Origin: Kitasatospora papulosa
Lineage (GTDB): Bacteria; Actinomycetota; Actinomycetes; Streptomycetales; Streptomycetaceae
Assembly (NCBI RefSeq): GCF_000717245.1
Contig: NZ_JNYQ01000010.1
Coordinates: forward strand, 62,001-126,000
Direction: 5' to 3'
DNA length: 64,000 nucleotides
Part shown: positions 7,656 to 16,666 of the stretch, one piece after another
Position numbering within the stretch: the stretch's first letter is position 1
Layout of the letters: each line of letters starts with the position of its first letter
The notes under the pieces: generated by a model
What the model was told of the DNA's origin: nothing
Database searches by the model: none
What the model saw: only the letters and a program-made list of their open reading frames with translations
Program-made: the position numbers and the translations under genes

Positions 7656-10600
7656 CAGCGGGTCGTGACGGGCGCATCGTCACTTTCTACTCGTACAAGG
7701 GCGGCACGGGGCGCACCATGGCCCTGGCCAACACCGCCTGGATCCTCGCTGCCAACGGCAAGCGGGTACTGGCCGTCGACTGGGACCTGGAAGCCCCCGG
7801 ACTCCACCGGTTCTTCCATCCCTTCCTCGATCCGTCGACGCTCGGTGCCACCACCGGCGTGATCGACCTGATCACGGAATACGCATGGGCCGCGACCAAT
7901 CCCGCCCAGCGGTCCGACGACTGGCACCGCGACTACGCCCGCATCCAGCCGCACGCCGTCTCGCTCAATCCGGAAGCGCTGGGCTGGCAGTTCCCGCGGG
8001 GTGGCACGCTCGACTTCGTCTCGGCGGGACGGCAGAACCGCGAGTACTCCGCCACCGTCTCCACCTTCGACTGGGACAACTTCTACGACCGGCTCGGCGG
8101 CGGGCATTTCTTCGACGCCCTGCGGGACGACATGAAGTCCAACTACGACTACGTCCTCATCGACAGTCGTACGGGTCTCAGCGACATCGCCGACATCTGC
8201 ACCGTCCACCTCCCGGACGTACTGGTCGACTGTTTCACCCTGAGCGACCAGTCGATCGACGGCGCGGCCTCCGTCGCCCGGCAGATCGCGGAGCGCTACA
8301 CCGGCCGGCCCATCTCCATCTTCCCCGTCCCGATGCGCATCGACGAGGGCGAGAAGGAGAAGGCGGACGCCGGCCGCGCGCTGGCCAGGCTGAAGTTCGA
8401 CCGGCTGCCCCGCGACCTCTCGGGGGACGAGCTCACGGCCTACTGGGGCGCCGTGGAGATCCCCTACCGGCCCTACTACGCGTACGAGGAGACGCTCGCC
8501 ACCTTCGGTGACGAGGCGGGACTCAGCAACTCGCTCCTCTCCGCCTTCGAACGCCTCACCGCGGTCGTCACCCAGAGGGAGATCACCTCGATGCCCCCCG
8601 TGGGCGAAGAGGTCCGGCTGCGTATCCGCGACGCATTCACCCGACGCCGGCCTGCCCTGCCCGCCGATCTCTTCCTCAGCTATGTGGCGGAGAACCGTAT
8701 GTGGGCCGACTGGATCGAATCTGTTCTCACGCGGGCGGGATTCCGGGTGGTCCCGCGTGACGTGTCGGCCGACCCCGCTCTCACGGACGGCTCCTACCCG
8801 ACGGCCGAGACCGCGAGTCGTACGGTCGTGCTGCTCTCCAACGCCTACCTCAAGTCCCAGCGTGCCGTGGACCTCTGGGACCGAGCGGTGTCCGAGGACC
8901 CCGGTGGTGGGCGGCGTCAGCTGCTTCCGCTGCGCATCAGCGACGTCCGTCTGTCGGCGCCCTACATCGACCGCAACCCGGTCGACCTGTTCCGGCTCGA
9001 CGAGGTGCATGCGGCCACCGCGCTGATGCGGGCTCTGGACAGACCGGTGCAGCTAGGCGACGGCGTGGCGCCCGGGCCCCGGTTCCCCGGCACGGTGCCG
9101 AGGATCTGGAACGCACCGCCTCGCAACCCCGGCTTCACAGGGCGTTCCCTGGTCCTCGAGCGGATGCGCGATCAGCTCGGCGGAGGTATGGCCGTCGTGC
9201 TGCCCCAGCCGCAGACGCTGTACGGTCTCGGCGGCGTCGGCAAGACACAGGTTGCGCTGGAGTACGTGCACCGCTTCATGGCCGACTACGACCTGGTGTG
9301 GTGGATCTCGTCCGAGCAGACCGACGACGTGATCGCGGGCCTTGCGGAGCTCGCCGTACGGCTCGGTGCCCAGGGCGGAGACGACATGGCGGCGGCCTCG
9401 CAGGAGGCCGTCGACCTCCTGCGGCGGGGTGTTCCGTCGGACCGCTGGCTGCTCGTCTTCGACAACGCCGACGATCCGGAGCGTCTGAGGCGGTACTTCC
9501 CGCAGGGCGGATCCGGGCACATCCTGGTGACCTCCAGGAACCAGGCATGGTCCCAGCACGGTGACGCGCTGCCCGTCGACGTCTTTCTGCGGGAGGAGTC
9601 GATCGAGCATCTGCAGCGAAGGGCTCCGGGTCTGAGCGCCGAGGACGCCGCGCAGGTGGCGACCGCCGTCGGTGACCTGCCGCTCGCCGTCGAGCAGGCC
9701 GCGGCCTGGATCGCGGAGACCGCGACCCCCATCGACACCTATCTGGAGCAGCTGGCCCGCCAGGCCCCCCAGGTCCTCGCGCTGAACCAGCCTGCCGGGT
9801 ATCCGCAGCCCGTCGCGGCGACCTGGAACATCTCGATCGAACGCCTCAAGGAGCGCTCACCGGCCGCGGTGAGGCTGCTCCAGCTCTGCGCGTTCTTCGC
9901 GCCCGAGCCGATCTCCGCCAATCTGCTCTACAGCAAGGAGATGATCGAGGCACTGAAGCCGTACGACGCCTCGCTCCAGGAGAAGCTGGTACTGGGCCGG
10001 GTCATCCGGGAGATCGGCCGCTTCGCCCTCGCCAAGGTCGACCAGGTCTCGAACTCCATCCAGGTGCACCGCCTGGTGCAGGCGGTGATCAGGGCCCAGC
10101 TCAGTGAGGAGGAGCAGAGTGAGGCCCGGCATGTCGTCCACCGCATCCTGGCCGGGGCCAGGCCCGATGACACCGAACCGATCGACAACCCGGAGACATG
10201 GCCGCGCTTCGCCGCGATCTGGCCTCACCTCGGTCCGTCCGACGCGCGCAACTGCAGGGACCACGAAACCCGCAGACTCCTGATAGACCGGGTGCGCTAC
10301 CTGTGGAAGCGAGGAGACGTCCGGACCGCGGGCAGTCTCGGCGAAGAACTCCGGGAGACCTGGCTGGAGATGCTGGGGGAGCGGGACATCCAGTACCTGT
10401 ACCTCTGCTTCCACCTCTCCAACATCCTGCGCACCCGAGGCAGGTACGTGGAGGCGCGGGAACTCGACGAGTTCACCCTTGCGCTGCAGCGTGAGGTGCT
10501 CGGGCCGGAACATCCGCACACGTACATGACCACCAGCAGCCTCGCCATCGACCTGGGCCTCCTCGGCGACTACGGGCGTGCGATCGAGCTGGCGACCCAA

Positions 10601-11587
10601 GCGCATGACGGCTTCAACCAGATCTTCCACGAGAGGCACGCCCGCACCCTGGCGGCCGCCAACAACCTTGCACTGAACCTGCGGAGCGTAGGGCAGTACG
10701 CCAGGGCCAGGGAGATCGACCAGGACTGCTACGACCTTCGGTCGGAGGTGCTCGGCCAAGAGCATCCGCACAGCCTGTCCTCCGCGCTGAACCTGGCCCG
10801 TGACCTGCGTGAGGTCGGGAGGTACGAGGACTCCGTCGGCCTGCTGAGCCGCACCTACGACAGCCTCAAAGCCACCCTGGGCAGGACCTATCCCACCACC
10901 CTGAGCGCCGCGAAGAGCCTGGCGGTGTCCCTGCGCAGGGCGGGGCAGTTGGAGGACGCCCGCAGACTGACGGTGGCCACACGCGCCAGGTACCGGGCGA
11001 AGTACACCGCGGCCAACCCGGAATCACTGGCCTGCGATCTGAACATGGCGGCCGACCTGTTCGCCGCGGGGGAGCCGGCGGAGGCGCGGGACGCCGCGCA
11101 CGAGGTCGTCGACCAGTACATGAAGGTGCCCGGGGAGCAGCATCCGTACACCCTGGCCGCGCAGAACAACCTCGGTGTCTATCTCTCGGGGACGGGAGTG
11201 CCCGGAGAGGCTGAGAGGCTGCTGACGAAGGTGGTCGCCTCGATGCGCGAGGTGTTCGGGCGGGAGCATCCGAACACTCTCTTCTCCGTCATGAACCTTG
11301 CCAACGCGACGGCGGAGGGCGGCGATCTGGGCATAGTACTGGAGACCGAACAGCGGGTGTCCGGGCAGCTCAGGGAGGTTCTCGGGGCGCACCATCCGGA
11401 GGCCCTGGCCATGGCGTCCAACCTTGCGGTCACACTCGATGCCCTGGGACGCAAGGACGAGGCGCTCCGGGTACGGGCGGAGACCGGTGACGAATTGGCA
11501 CGGCAGCTCGGGGACGATCATCCGCTGACCCGGATAGCGAGGAGCGAGCGCAGGTTCTGGCGTGAGCTGGAACCGATGTCGGTGTGA
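7652..11587 (+). CDS. fxsT: FxsT, ParA-like/TIR-like/NB-ARC/TPR protein of the FxSxx-COOH system
   Basis: A 1311-residue multidomain protein. Residues 8-310 form a ParA/MinD-like ATPase with a deviant Walker A KGGTGRT at 16-22, where Arg replaces the usual final Lys. Residues about 335-460 start DLFLSYVAENRMWADW and form a TIR-like domain, but its S-x-x-C-x-x-E segment is degenerate (SQRAVDLW), so it probably has no NADase activity. An NB-ARC/STAND NTPase follows, with Walker A GLGGVGKT at 525-532 and Walker B LLVFDNADD near 600. From about 910 to the end there are kinesin-light-chain-type TPRs with repeated EHP...NLA patterns. The architecture is that of an intracellular sensor, as in NLR-type proteins. 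It overlaps fxsC by four bases. The role in Fxs systems is not established; sensing or regulation is inference. Confidence 0.9.
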   Translation: MTAGRDGRIVTFYSYKGGTGRTMALANTAWILAANGKRVLAVDWDLEAPGLHRFFHPFLDPSTLGATTGVIDLITEYAWAATNPAQRSDDWHRDYARIQPHAVSLNPEALGWQFPRGGTLDFVSAGRQNREYSATVSTFDWDNFYDRLGGGHFFDALRDDMKSNYDYVLIDSRTGLSDIADICTVHLPDVLVDCFTLSDQSIDGAASVARQIAERYTGRPISIFPVPMRIDEGEKEKADAGRALARLKFDRLPRDLSGDELTAYWGAVEIPYRPYYAYEETLATFGDEAGLSNSLLSAFERLTAVVTQREITSMPPVGEEVRLRIRDAFTRRRPALPADLFLSYVAENRMWADWIESVLTRAGFRVVPRDVSADPALTDGSYPTAETASRTVVLLSNAYLKSQRAVDLWDRAVSEDPGGGRRQLLPLRISDVRLSAPYIDRNPVDLFRLDEVHAATALMRALDRPVQLGDGVAPGPRFPGTVPRIWNAPPRNPGFTGRSLVLERMRDQLGGGMAVVLPQPQTLYGLGGVGKTQVALEYVHRFMADYDLVWWISSEQTDDVIAGLAELAVRLGAQGGDDMAAASQEAVDLLRRGVPSDRWLLVFDNADDPERLRRYFPQGGSGHILVTSRNQAWSQHGDALPVDVFLREESIEHLQRRAPGLSAEDAAQVATAVGDLPLAVEQAAAWIAETATPIDTYLEQLARQAPQVLALNQPAGYPQPVAATWNISIERLKERSPAAVRLLQLCAFFAPEPISANLLYSKEMIEALKPYDASLQEKLVLGRVIREIGRFALAKVDQVSNSIQVHRLVQAVIRAQLSEEEQSEARHVVHRILAGARPDDTEPIDNPETWPRFAAIWPHLGPSDARNCRDHETRRLLIDRVRYLWKRGDVRTAGSLGEELRETWLEMLGERDIQYLYLCFHLSNILRTRGRYVEARELDEFTLALQREVLGPEHPHTYMTTSSLAIDLGLLGDYGRAIELATQAHDGFNQIFHERHARTLAAANNLALNLRSVGQYARAREIDQDCYDLRSEVLGQEHPHSLSSALNLARDLREVGRYEDSVGLLSRTYDSLKATLGRTYPTTLSAAKSLAVSLRRAGQLEDARRLTVATRARYRAKYTAANPESLACDLNMAADLFAAGEPAEARDAAHEVVDQYMKVPGEQHPYTLAAQNNLGVYLSGTGVPGEAERLLTKVVASMREVFGREHPNTLFSVMNLANATAEGGDLGIVLETEQRVSGQLREVLGAHHPEALAMASNLAVTLDALGRKDEALRVRAETGDELARQLGDDHPLTRIARSERRFWRELEPMSV

Positions 11588-11630
11588 ACCGGTGGGTGGG
11601 TGCTCCAGGCCGGAGCGCTCACCTCGCGGC

Positions 11631-12533
11631 TCAGGCTGCTGCTTCCCGTTCGTCCAGCAGCCAGTTGAGGATGTCGGGAAGCACGGACAGCGCGTCGAAG
11701 TGGGCCGCCGCCGGTTCCAGCACGGCGGTGGCGCCCGGGATCTGTCCGGCCAGCCAGCGGGAGTGGCCCACGGGGGAGAACACGTCCTTGACGCCGTGCC
11801 ACAGCATCACCGGGCACGTGATGTCCGCGGGGTCGAACCCCCACGGCCTGCAGAACGCGAGCGCGTCGTCGATCCACCCGTACGCCGACGTGCGCAGCCC
11901 CTCGCGGAAGTTGGCGAGCAGCATGGTGCGGATCCCGGCGTCGTTGACCACGGTCCGGTCGGAGTCCGTCAGTTCCCGGCGGAGGTCGTCCAGAAGCCGT
12001 ACCGGGTTCTGCCGGATCTCCGCCGAACGGCTGATGAAGGACTCCGCGAGCCCGTCCGGATCCGCCACGGCCCGGGAGTAGGCGAGCACGTTCGACGCCG
12101 CCATCCCGTCGAACCAGTCGAGTCCTTCGGCGTCCCTGGGGGCCAGGCTGACCAGGGCCGCGCTCCTGGTGACCCGGTCCGGCATCAGGGCGGCGCAGGC
12201 CAGTGCGTGCGGGGCGCCGCCCGAGCGGCCGACCACCGCGAACCGCTCCAGGCCGAGCGAGTCGGCGATCGCCCGTACGTCCTCGATGACGTCTTTCACC
12301 CTGCGCCCCGGCAGCCGGTCGGATCCGCCGTATCCCGGCCGGTCGTAGCTGATCAGCTGCATCCTGCGCTGGTAGAGGACCATCCCGCGCGGAGCCGGGC
12401 CCAGCCGGCTGCCGGGCATGCCGTGCAGGAGGAACACCGGTCTGCCTCGGGGGTCCCCCTGACGCTCGACCAGCAGATGCCGTCCGTCCGCCACGCGCAC
12501 CCGACTTCGCACGCCGCTCCTCCGCTCGGTCAC
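11631..12533 (-). CDS. Alpha/beta hydrolase
   Basis: A 300-residue cytoplasmic alpha/beta hydrolase. An oxyanion motif HGMPGS, the nucleophile elbow GRSGG (Ser in the centre), a late Asp (HGVKDVFS) and a His near AAAHFDAL complete the triad pattern. The motif set is that of the epoxide hydrolase/haloperoxidase-like group, but the substrate cannot be predicted. GTG 12533 is preferred over a TTG seven codons upstream. It converges on fxsT with a 43-base gap, so it is probably not part of the fxs operon. Confidence 0.85.
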   Translation of the reverse strand: MTERRSGVRSRVRVADGRHLLVERQGDPRGRPVFLLHGMPGSRLGPAPRGMVLYQRRMQLISYDRPGYGGSDRLPGRRVKDVIEDVRAIADSLGLERFAVVGRSGGAPHALACAALMPDRVTRSAALVSLAPRDAEGLDWFDGMAASNVLAYSRAVADPDGLAESFISRSAEIRQNPVRLLDDLRRELTDSDRTVVNDAGIRTMLLANFREGLRTSAYGWIDDALAFCRPWGFDPADITCPVMLWHGVKDVFSPVGHSRWLAGQIPGATAVLEPAAAHFDALSVLPDILNWLLDEREAAA

Positions 12534-12949
12534 CCCACCCGATCCGGGCGTCAACCACCCGGCGTGTACTGCCTGTTCGATGATGACCTATCGGAAGCGA
12601 TACCGGCACTCCCTGTCGGAACGCGCCGGTGGTGTTCGGGGCGTCCTGAGGCACTCGGGTGGTGTTCGGCTTCAGGAACGCTCTCCGCGACATCCGGACT
12701 CCAGGCGCGATTACAGGACAGGACTAGTCCTCACCCGTTGCCCATCGTCCGTTGCACCGGGTGTTCGCAATCGGAACCAAAGTGGTGGGACGACCGGGTT
12801 GTGAACGCCTCGCGGGTGAAGCGTCGTCGTCGTGTGCGCGTCCGGAAGTCGACCTTGTGTGCTATCGGCTGCATCGGAATAGTGGGCGCCCCATCCTCCG
12901 TGTTCCGGACACCCCACTTGTCCGTGCACGGCCCCACAGGAGGTCGAAG
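12534..12949 (+). other. Intergenic region before the second protease
   Basis: No gene is convincing in these 416 bases. It holds a 12-bp direct repeat, GGTGGTGTTCGG, at 12628-12639 and 12658-12669 (30-bp spacing), and a perfect 12-bp palindrome, AGGACTAGTCCT, at 12720-12731. Either may be a control site for the hydrolase or the protease. Confidence 0.45.
12938..12943 (+). promoter_or_regulatory. Ribosome binding site fixing a TTG start
   Basis: A perfect AGGAGG lies six bases before TTG 12950. This decides the protease start over the in-frame ATG at 12752, which would place a long non-signal extension before the signal peptide. Confidence 0.8.
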
Positions 12950-14035
12950 TTGAAGCACCGACGCATATCCAGGAAGCGCGTGACGTTGGCCGGATCGGCC
13001 GTACTCGCCCTGGTCGCAGCAGGCGTGACGTTCCAGACTGCGAACGCCAGTGACGACGTACCCCAGTTCAGCGCGAAGACCCTCACCGCTCACTCGGCCG
13101 GAAGTCTCGCCGCGACCCTGGGCAAGTCCCTGGGCGGGGACGCCGCGGGCTCGTACTACGACGCCGAGGCGAAGAACCTCGTCGTGAACGTCGTCGACGA
13201 GGCCGCGGCCGAGCAGGTCCGCCAGGCGGGAGGCAAGGCCAGACTGGTTCAGCACACGCTGGCCGAGCTGACGACCGCCCGGCAGACCCTCACCGACAAG
13301 GCGACCATCCCCGGCACCTCCTGGGCTGTCGACCCGGTCAGCAACAAGGTGGTCGTCACAGCGGACAGCACGGTCCACGGAGCGGCCTGGGACAAGCTCG
13401 GCAAGGTGGTCGAGGGGCTCGGCTCCAAGGCCGAACTCAAGAAGACCGCAGGGGAGTTCAAGCCGCTCATCGCGGGCGGCGACGCGATCTGGGGCAACGG
13501 CGGCCGCTGCTCGCTGGGCTTCAACGTGGTCAAGGGCGGCGAGCCGTACTTCCTCACCGCCGGCCACTGCACCGAGTCGATCACCAGCTGGTCCGACTCG
13601 CAGGGCGGCTCGGAGATCGGTGCCAACGAGGGATCCAGCTTCCCGGACAACGACTACGGCCTGGTCAAGTACACCTCGGACGTGGAGCACCCCAGCGAGG
13701 TCGACCTCTACGACGGTTCCACCCAGGCGATCACCAAGGCGGGCGACGCGACGGTAGGCATGTCGGTGACCCGCAGCGGCTCCACCACCCAGGTCCACGA
13801 CGGTGAGGTCACCGCCCTGGACGCCACCGTGAACTACGGCAACGGCGACATCGTCAACGGCCTCATCCAGACCACGGTCTGCGCCGAGCCGGGCGACAGC
13901 GGCGGCTCGCTGTTCTCGGGCGACACCGCGATCGGCCTGACCTCGGGCGGCAGCGGCGACTGCTCCGCCGGCGGCGAGACGTTCTTCCAGCCGGTGCCCG
14001 AGGCACTGGAGGCGTTCGGCGCCGAGATCGGCTGA
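12950..14035 (+). CDS. Secreted streptogrisin-type S1 serine protease
   Basis: A 361-residue pre-pro-protease. Residues 1-35 form a classical signal peptide (KHRRISRKR, a hydrophobic stretch, then a TANAS cleavage region). Residues 36 to about 170 hold the alpha-lytic-type propeptide that assists folding. The mature chymotrypsin-like domain begins near IWGNGGRC. The triad is His206 (TAGHC), Asp235 (DNDYG) and Ser317 (GDSGGS). It ends without a chitin-binding domain, so it is a short streptogrisin. The start is TTG with a perfect ribosome site. It is paralogous to the protease at 2-688. A strong terminator follows at 14069-14100. Confidence 0.95.
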   Translation: MKHRRISRKRVTLAGSAVLALVAAGVTFQTANASDDVPQFSAKTLTAHSAGSLAATLGKSLGGDAAGSYYDAEAKNLVVNVVDEAAAEQVRQAGGKARLVQHTLAELTTARQTLTDKATIPGTSWAVDPVSNKVVVTADSTVHGAAWDKLGKVVEGLGSKAELKKTAGEFKPLIAGGDAIWGNGGRCSLGFNVVKGGEPYFLTAGHCTESITSWSDSQGGSEIGANEGSSFPDNDYGLVKYTSDVEHPSEVDLYDGSTQAITKAGDATVGMSVTRSGSTTQVHDGEVTALDATVNYGNGDIVNGLIQTTVCAEPGDSGGSLFSGDTAIGLTSGGSGDCSAGGETFFQPVPEALEAFGAEIG

Positions 14036-14068
14036 CCTGCGGATCCCCGCTCCGGTCCGGAAAGCGGC

Positions 14069-14100
14069 GAGCCCGCCCCCTCGTGCGAGGGGGCGGGCTC
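14069..14100 (+). terminator. Strong hairpin terminator
   Basis: A perfect 15-bp stem with a two-base loop, extended by outer CCGGAA/TTCCGG pairing at 14057-14062 and 14102-14107, lies just after the protease stop and is followed by TTTTC. Confidence 0.85.
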
Positions 14101-14334
14101 GTTCCGGTTTTCGGGACCCGTACGGCACTCGAAAACCACGTGCGGGCCCCGGAACGCGCGCGTAGGCTGCCGCCCATGAATCCCTGTCAGATCTACGGCT
14201 GACACCGGCCGGGGCAGCGCCCCCGTTCCCGTGCCGCGCACCCGTGCGCGCTTCCCGGCAGGCTGTGCCCCCGGGTGGCGGCGCGCCGGTCCGGTGTGTC
14301 CTTCTCGCCGTAGACCTGAAACGAGTGATTCCGC

Positions 14335-15510
14335 TTGTCCAGTCGCCGTACCCACATCGCGATGATCGGCGTTCCGGTCGTCAGCCACGTCCTGCCCGGC
14401 CTCGAGATCATGCGTGAGCTGGTGGCCCGTGGCCATCGGGTGACGTATGCCAACGACCCCGCCGTGGCGGACCTGATCAAGGCCACCGGAGCCGAGTTCG
14501 TCCCGTACGGCTCCAGCCTGCCGTTCGCCGACAACACCTGGCCCACCGACCCGATCGCCGCCATGGACGTCTTCCTCGACGACGCCGTCCAGGCGCTGCC
14601 GCAGCTGCGTGCCGCCTACGGCACGGACCGGGCGGATCTCTACCTGTACGACATCGGCGCCTACGCCGCGCGCGCCCTCGCGGAGTCGCAGGGACGGCCC
14701 GTCCTCCAGCTCTCCCCGACCTTCGTGGCCTGGGACGGTTACGCCGAGGAGATGGCGGCGGCCCTGTGGGAGCTGCCCGGTGCCGACGCGTACCGGGCGA
14801 AGTTCGCGCACTGGCTCGCCGGGTCCGGGGCGGCCACCACGGATGTCGACGCTTTCTCCGGCCGGCCCGCGAGGGCCCTGGCGACGATCCCGAGGGCCAT
14901 GCAGCCGCACGCGGACCGGGTCGACACCCATCGGGTGTCGTTCGTCGGCCCCTGCTTCGGTGCGCGTACGGACCGGGAGGCCTGGACCCGGCCGTCCGGT
15001 GCGGAGAACGTGCTGCTGATCTCCCTGGGGTCGGCGTACACCAGGCAGCCGGACTTCTACCGCCGCTGCCTGGAGGCGTACGGCGACCTGGCGGGCTGGC
15101 ACGTCGTGCTCCAGATCGGGAAGTACGTCGACCCGGACGAGCTGGGCCGCGTCCCGGACAACGTCGAGGTGCACTCCTGGGTGCCCCAGCTGTCGATCCT
15201 GGAGCAGGCCGACGCGTTCGTCACCCACGCGGGGATGGGCGGCAGCAGTGAGGGGCTGTGCACCGGTGTCCCCATGATCGCGGTCCCGCAGGGCGCCGAG
15301 CAGTTCATGAACGCGGACCGGCTGGTGGAGCTGGGCGTGGCCCGCCGCATCGACACGGCGGACGCCACCGCCCCGGCGCTGCGCACCGCGCTCACCGAAC
15401 TCGTCGCCGACCCCGAGGTCGCCCGGCGCTCGGCACGGCTGCGTGCCGGTGTCCGGGCCGAGGGCGGCACCGCCCGGGCCGCCGATCTCGTCGAGGAGAT
15501 GCTGGGCTGA
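14335..15510 (+). CDS. GT1 (macrolide-type) glycosyltransferase
   Basis: A 391-residue GT-B fold enzyme of the UDP-glycosyltransferase superfamily, MGT subgroup. The N-terminal Rossmann half begins THIAMIGVPVVSHVLPG, with a conserved acceptor-side His. The C-terminal nucleotide-sugar half carries WVPQLSILEQADAFVTHAG followed by GGSSEGLCTGVPMIAVP, the family donor-binding signature. Relatives inactivate macrolides or decorate small molecules (family knowledge). The acceptor here is unknown, and no biosynthetic cluster surrounds it, so a self-protection or detoxifying role is plausible. The start is TTG 14335. The gene ends just before a 17-bp stem inside the convergent gene. Confidence 0.9.
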   Translation: MSSRRTHIAMIGVPVVSHVLPGLEIMRELVARGHRVTYANDPAVADLIKATGAEFVPYGSSLPFADNTWPTDPIAAMDVFLDDAVQALPQLRAAYGTDRADLYLYDIGAYAARALAESQGRPVLQLSPTFVAWDGYAEEMAAALWELPGADAYRAKFAHWLAGSGAATTDVDAFSGRPARALATIPRAMQPHADRVDTHRVSFVGPCFGARTDREAWTRPSGAENVLLISLGSAYTRQPDFYRRCLEAYGDLAGWHVVLQIGKYVDPDELGRVPDNVEVHSWVPQLSILEQADAFVTHAGMGGSSEGLCTGVPMIAVPQGAEQFMNADRLVELGVARRIDTADATAPALRTALTELVADPEVARRSARLRAGVRAEGGTARAADLVEEMLG

Positions 15511-15519
15511 CCTCGGGCC

Positions 15520-16587
15520 TCAGGCGAGGCTCGAGCCGTTCCCGGGGGAGGTGGTCGCTCCTCCCCCGGGAACGGCCGCCTGCCCCGCCCCGTCCGCTTC
15601 CCGGCGGCGCATCGACAGCAGCAGGGTGAGCACCGTGCCCGCGACCGCCCAGGCGGAGAGCACCAGCAGCGGGCCGGTGACCGCGTTGCCCTCGAAGTAG
15701 GCGATCGAGCGGGCCACCCAGGTGCCCGCGCCGGGTGGCAGGGCGGGGCCGATCGCGCGCCAGAAGTCCGGCAGCATCGGCAGCGGGAAGGCGCCGCCCG
15801 CGCTCGGGTTGCCCGCGATCACGATGATGAGGACGGCCAGGCCGATCCCGACGATGCCGGTGAGCGCCTCCAGGGCGAGCGTGGTCATTCCGACCGCGAA
15901 GACGACCAGGGCGCCCAGGCCCGCCAGCGCCCACACGCTGCCCGGGAGCGCGCCGAGGACCGGGCCGATGATGACCGCGCCGCCGATGCCGCCCGCGATC
16001 GAGTACAGCGCCATGACCCCGGTGCGGATCACCGCGCGCTGCCGGTTGGCGGGCTTGGTGCCCGCGCTGATCGCCAGGATCGAGGCGCAGAGGTAGCCGC
16101 CGACGCACCAGCCCACGACCAGGTAGAACGAGGAGAGGCCGTCGAAGTCGTCCGGGGAGGCGGGGGCCACGTCCACGGTCCGTACCGTGCGCTGCCGCGG
16201 CCCCTCCGCCTCCTTGACGATCTTTGCCAGTGAGGTGGCCAGTACGGTTCCGCCGCCGGAGGCGACGAGCACGGTGTCGGTCGACCCGCGAGGGCTGACG
16301 ACCAGGGCTCCGTCGATGTCCCGGTTCTGGATCTGCCGGCGGGCCTCCGCCTCGTCGGACACCGCGCGTGGGTCGAGCGGGCCGCCGGGCAGGCTGTCCA
16401 GCTGGGTGACGAGCTGCCCGGACACCTGCTGCGGGGCGACGACCCCGAAAGGGACGTCCGTCGGGTCCGGCCGGTGCAGCGCACCGACGTAGGAGGCGAT
16501 GAACAGCAGCTGCAGCGCCAGTACGCCGACGACCAGCAGGGCGGCTCGTGTGGTGACGGCGTTCTTCACCTCGTCAGCGAAAGTCAT
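15520..16587 (-). CDS. DUF3533 / ABC-2-like membrane protein
   Basis: A 355-residue membrane protein. The first transmembrane helix (about 15-37) is followed by a large extracytoplasmic domain to about residue 140. Five or six helices then follow to about residue 330, and the tail is Gly/Ala/Pro-rich. This layout (one helix, outside loop, helix bundle) is that of the DUF3533/YhgE-Pip group related to ABC-2 permeases. No ATPase gene is adjacent. It is divergent from dnaE2 and shares the 153-base control region holding the LexA-type box, though its own SOS control is unproven. Its last codons contain a 17-bp inverted repeat. Confidence 0.8.
   Translation of the reverse strand: MTFADEVKNAVTTRAALLVVGVLALQLLFIASYVGALHRPDPTDVPFGVVAPQQVSGQLVTQLDSLPGGPLDPRAVSDEAEARRQIQNRDIDGALVVSPRGSTDTVLVASGGGTVLATSLAKIVKEAEGPRQRTVRTVDVAPASPDDFDGLSSFYLVVGWCVGGYLCASILAISAGTKPANRQRAVIRTGVMALYSIAGGIGGAVIIGPVLGALPGSVWALAGLGALVVFAVGMTTLALEALTGIVGIGLAVLIIVIAGNPSAGGAFPLPMLPDFWRAIGPALPPGAGTWVARSIAYFEGNAVTGPLLVLSAWAVAGTVLTLLLSMRRREADGAGQAAVPGGGATTSPGNGSSLA
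15535..15576. terminator. 17-bp stem terminator embedded in a coding 3' end
   Basis: GCCGTTCCCGGGGGAGG at 15535-15551 pairs perfectly with 15560-15576 around an 8-base loop. It lies 24 bases after the glycosyltransferase stop but inside the last codons of the convergent DUF3533 gene. It probably terminates the plus-strand transcript, and perhaps both. Confidence 0.75.
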
Positions 16588-16666
16588 GCCCCCACGGTCC
16601 GGGCAGGGCGCTGCTCATGCAGGCGGAGGCGGGCCGAATGGCGGAGGGGGGCCACGCCCTCGGTTA

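Noticed and set aside
7541..9010. Long minus-strand frame opposite fxsC/fxsT
   Set aside because: It is a GC-driven shadow of the fxsT coding strand with no recognisable motifs and no ribosome site.
12628..12669. 12-bp repeats as a CRISPR or phage attachment site
   Set aside because: There are only two copies and no spacer-repeat pattern, tRNA or integrase.
14176..14202. Eight-codon reading frame (MNPCQIYG) before the glycosyltransferase
   Set aside because: It could be an attenuator-type leader peptide, but there is no ribosome site, no matching terminator-antiterminator pair and no repeated regulatory codon.
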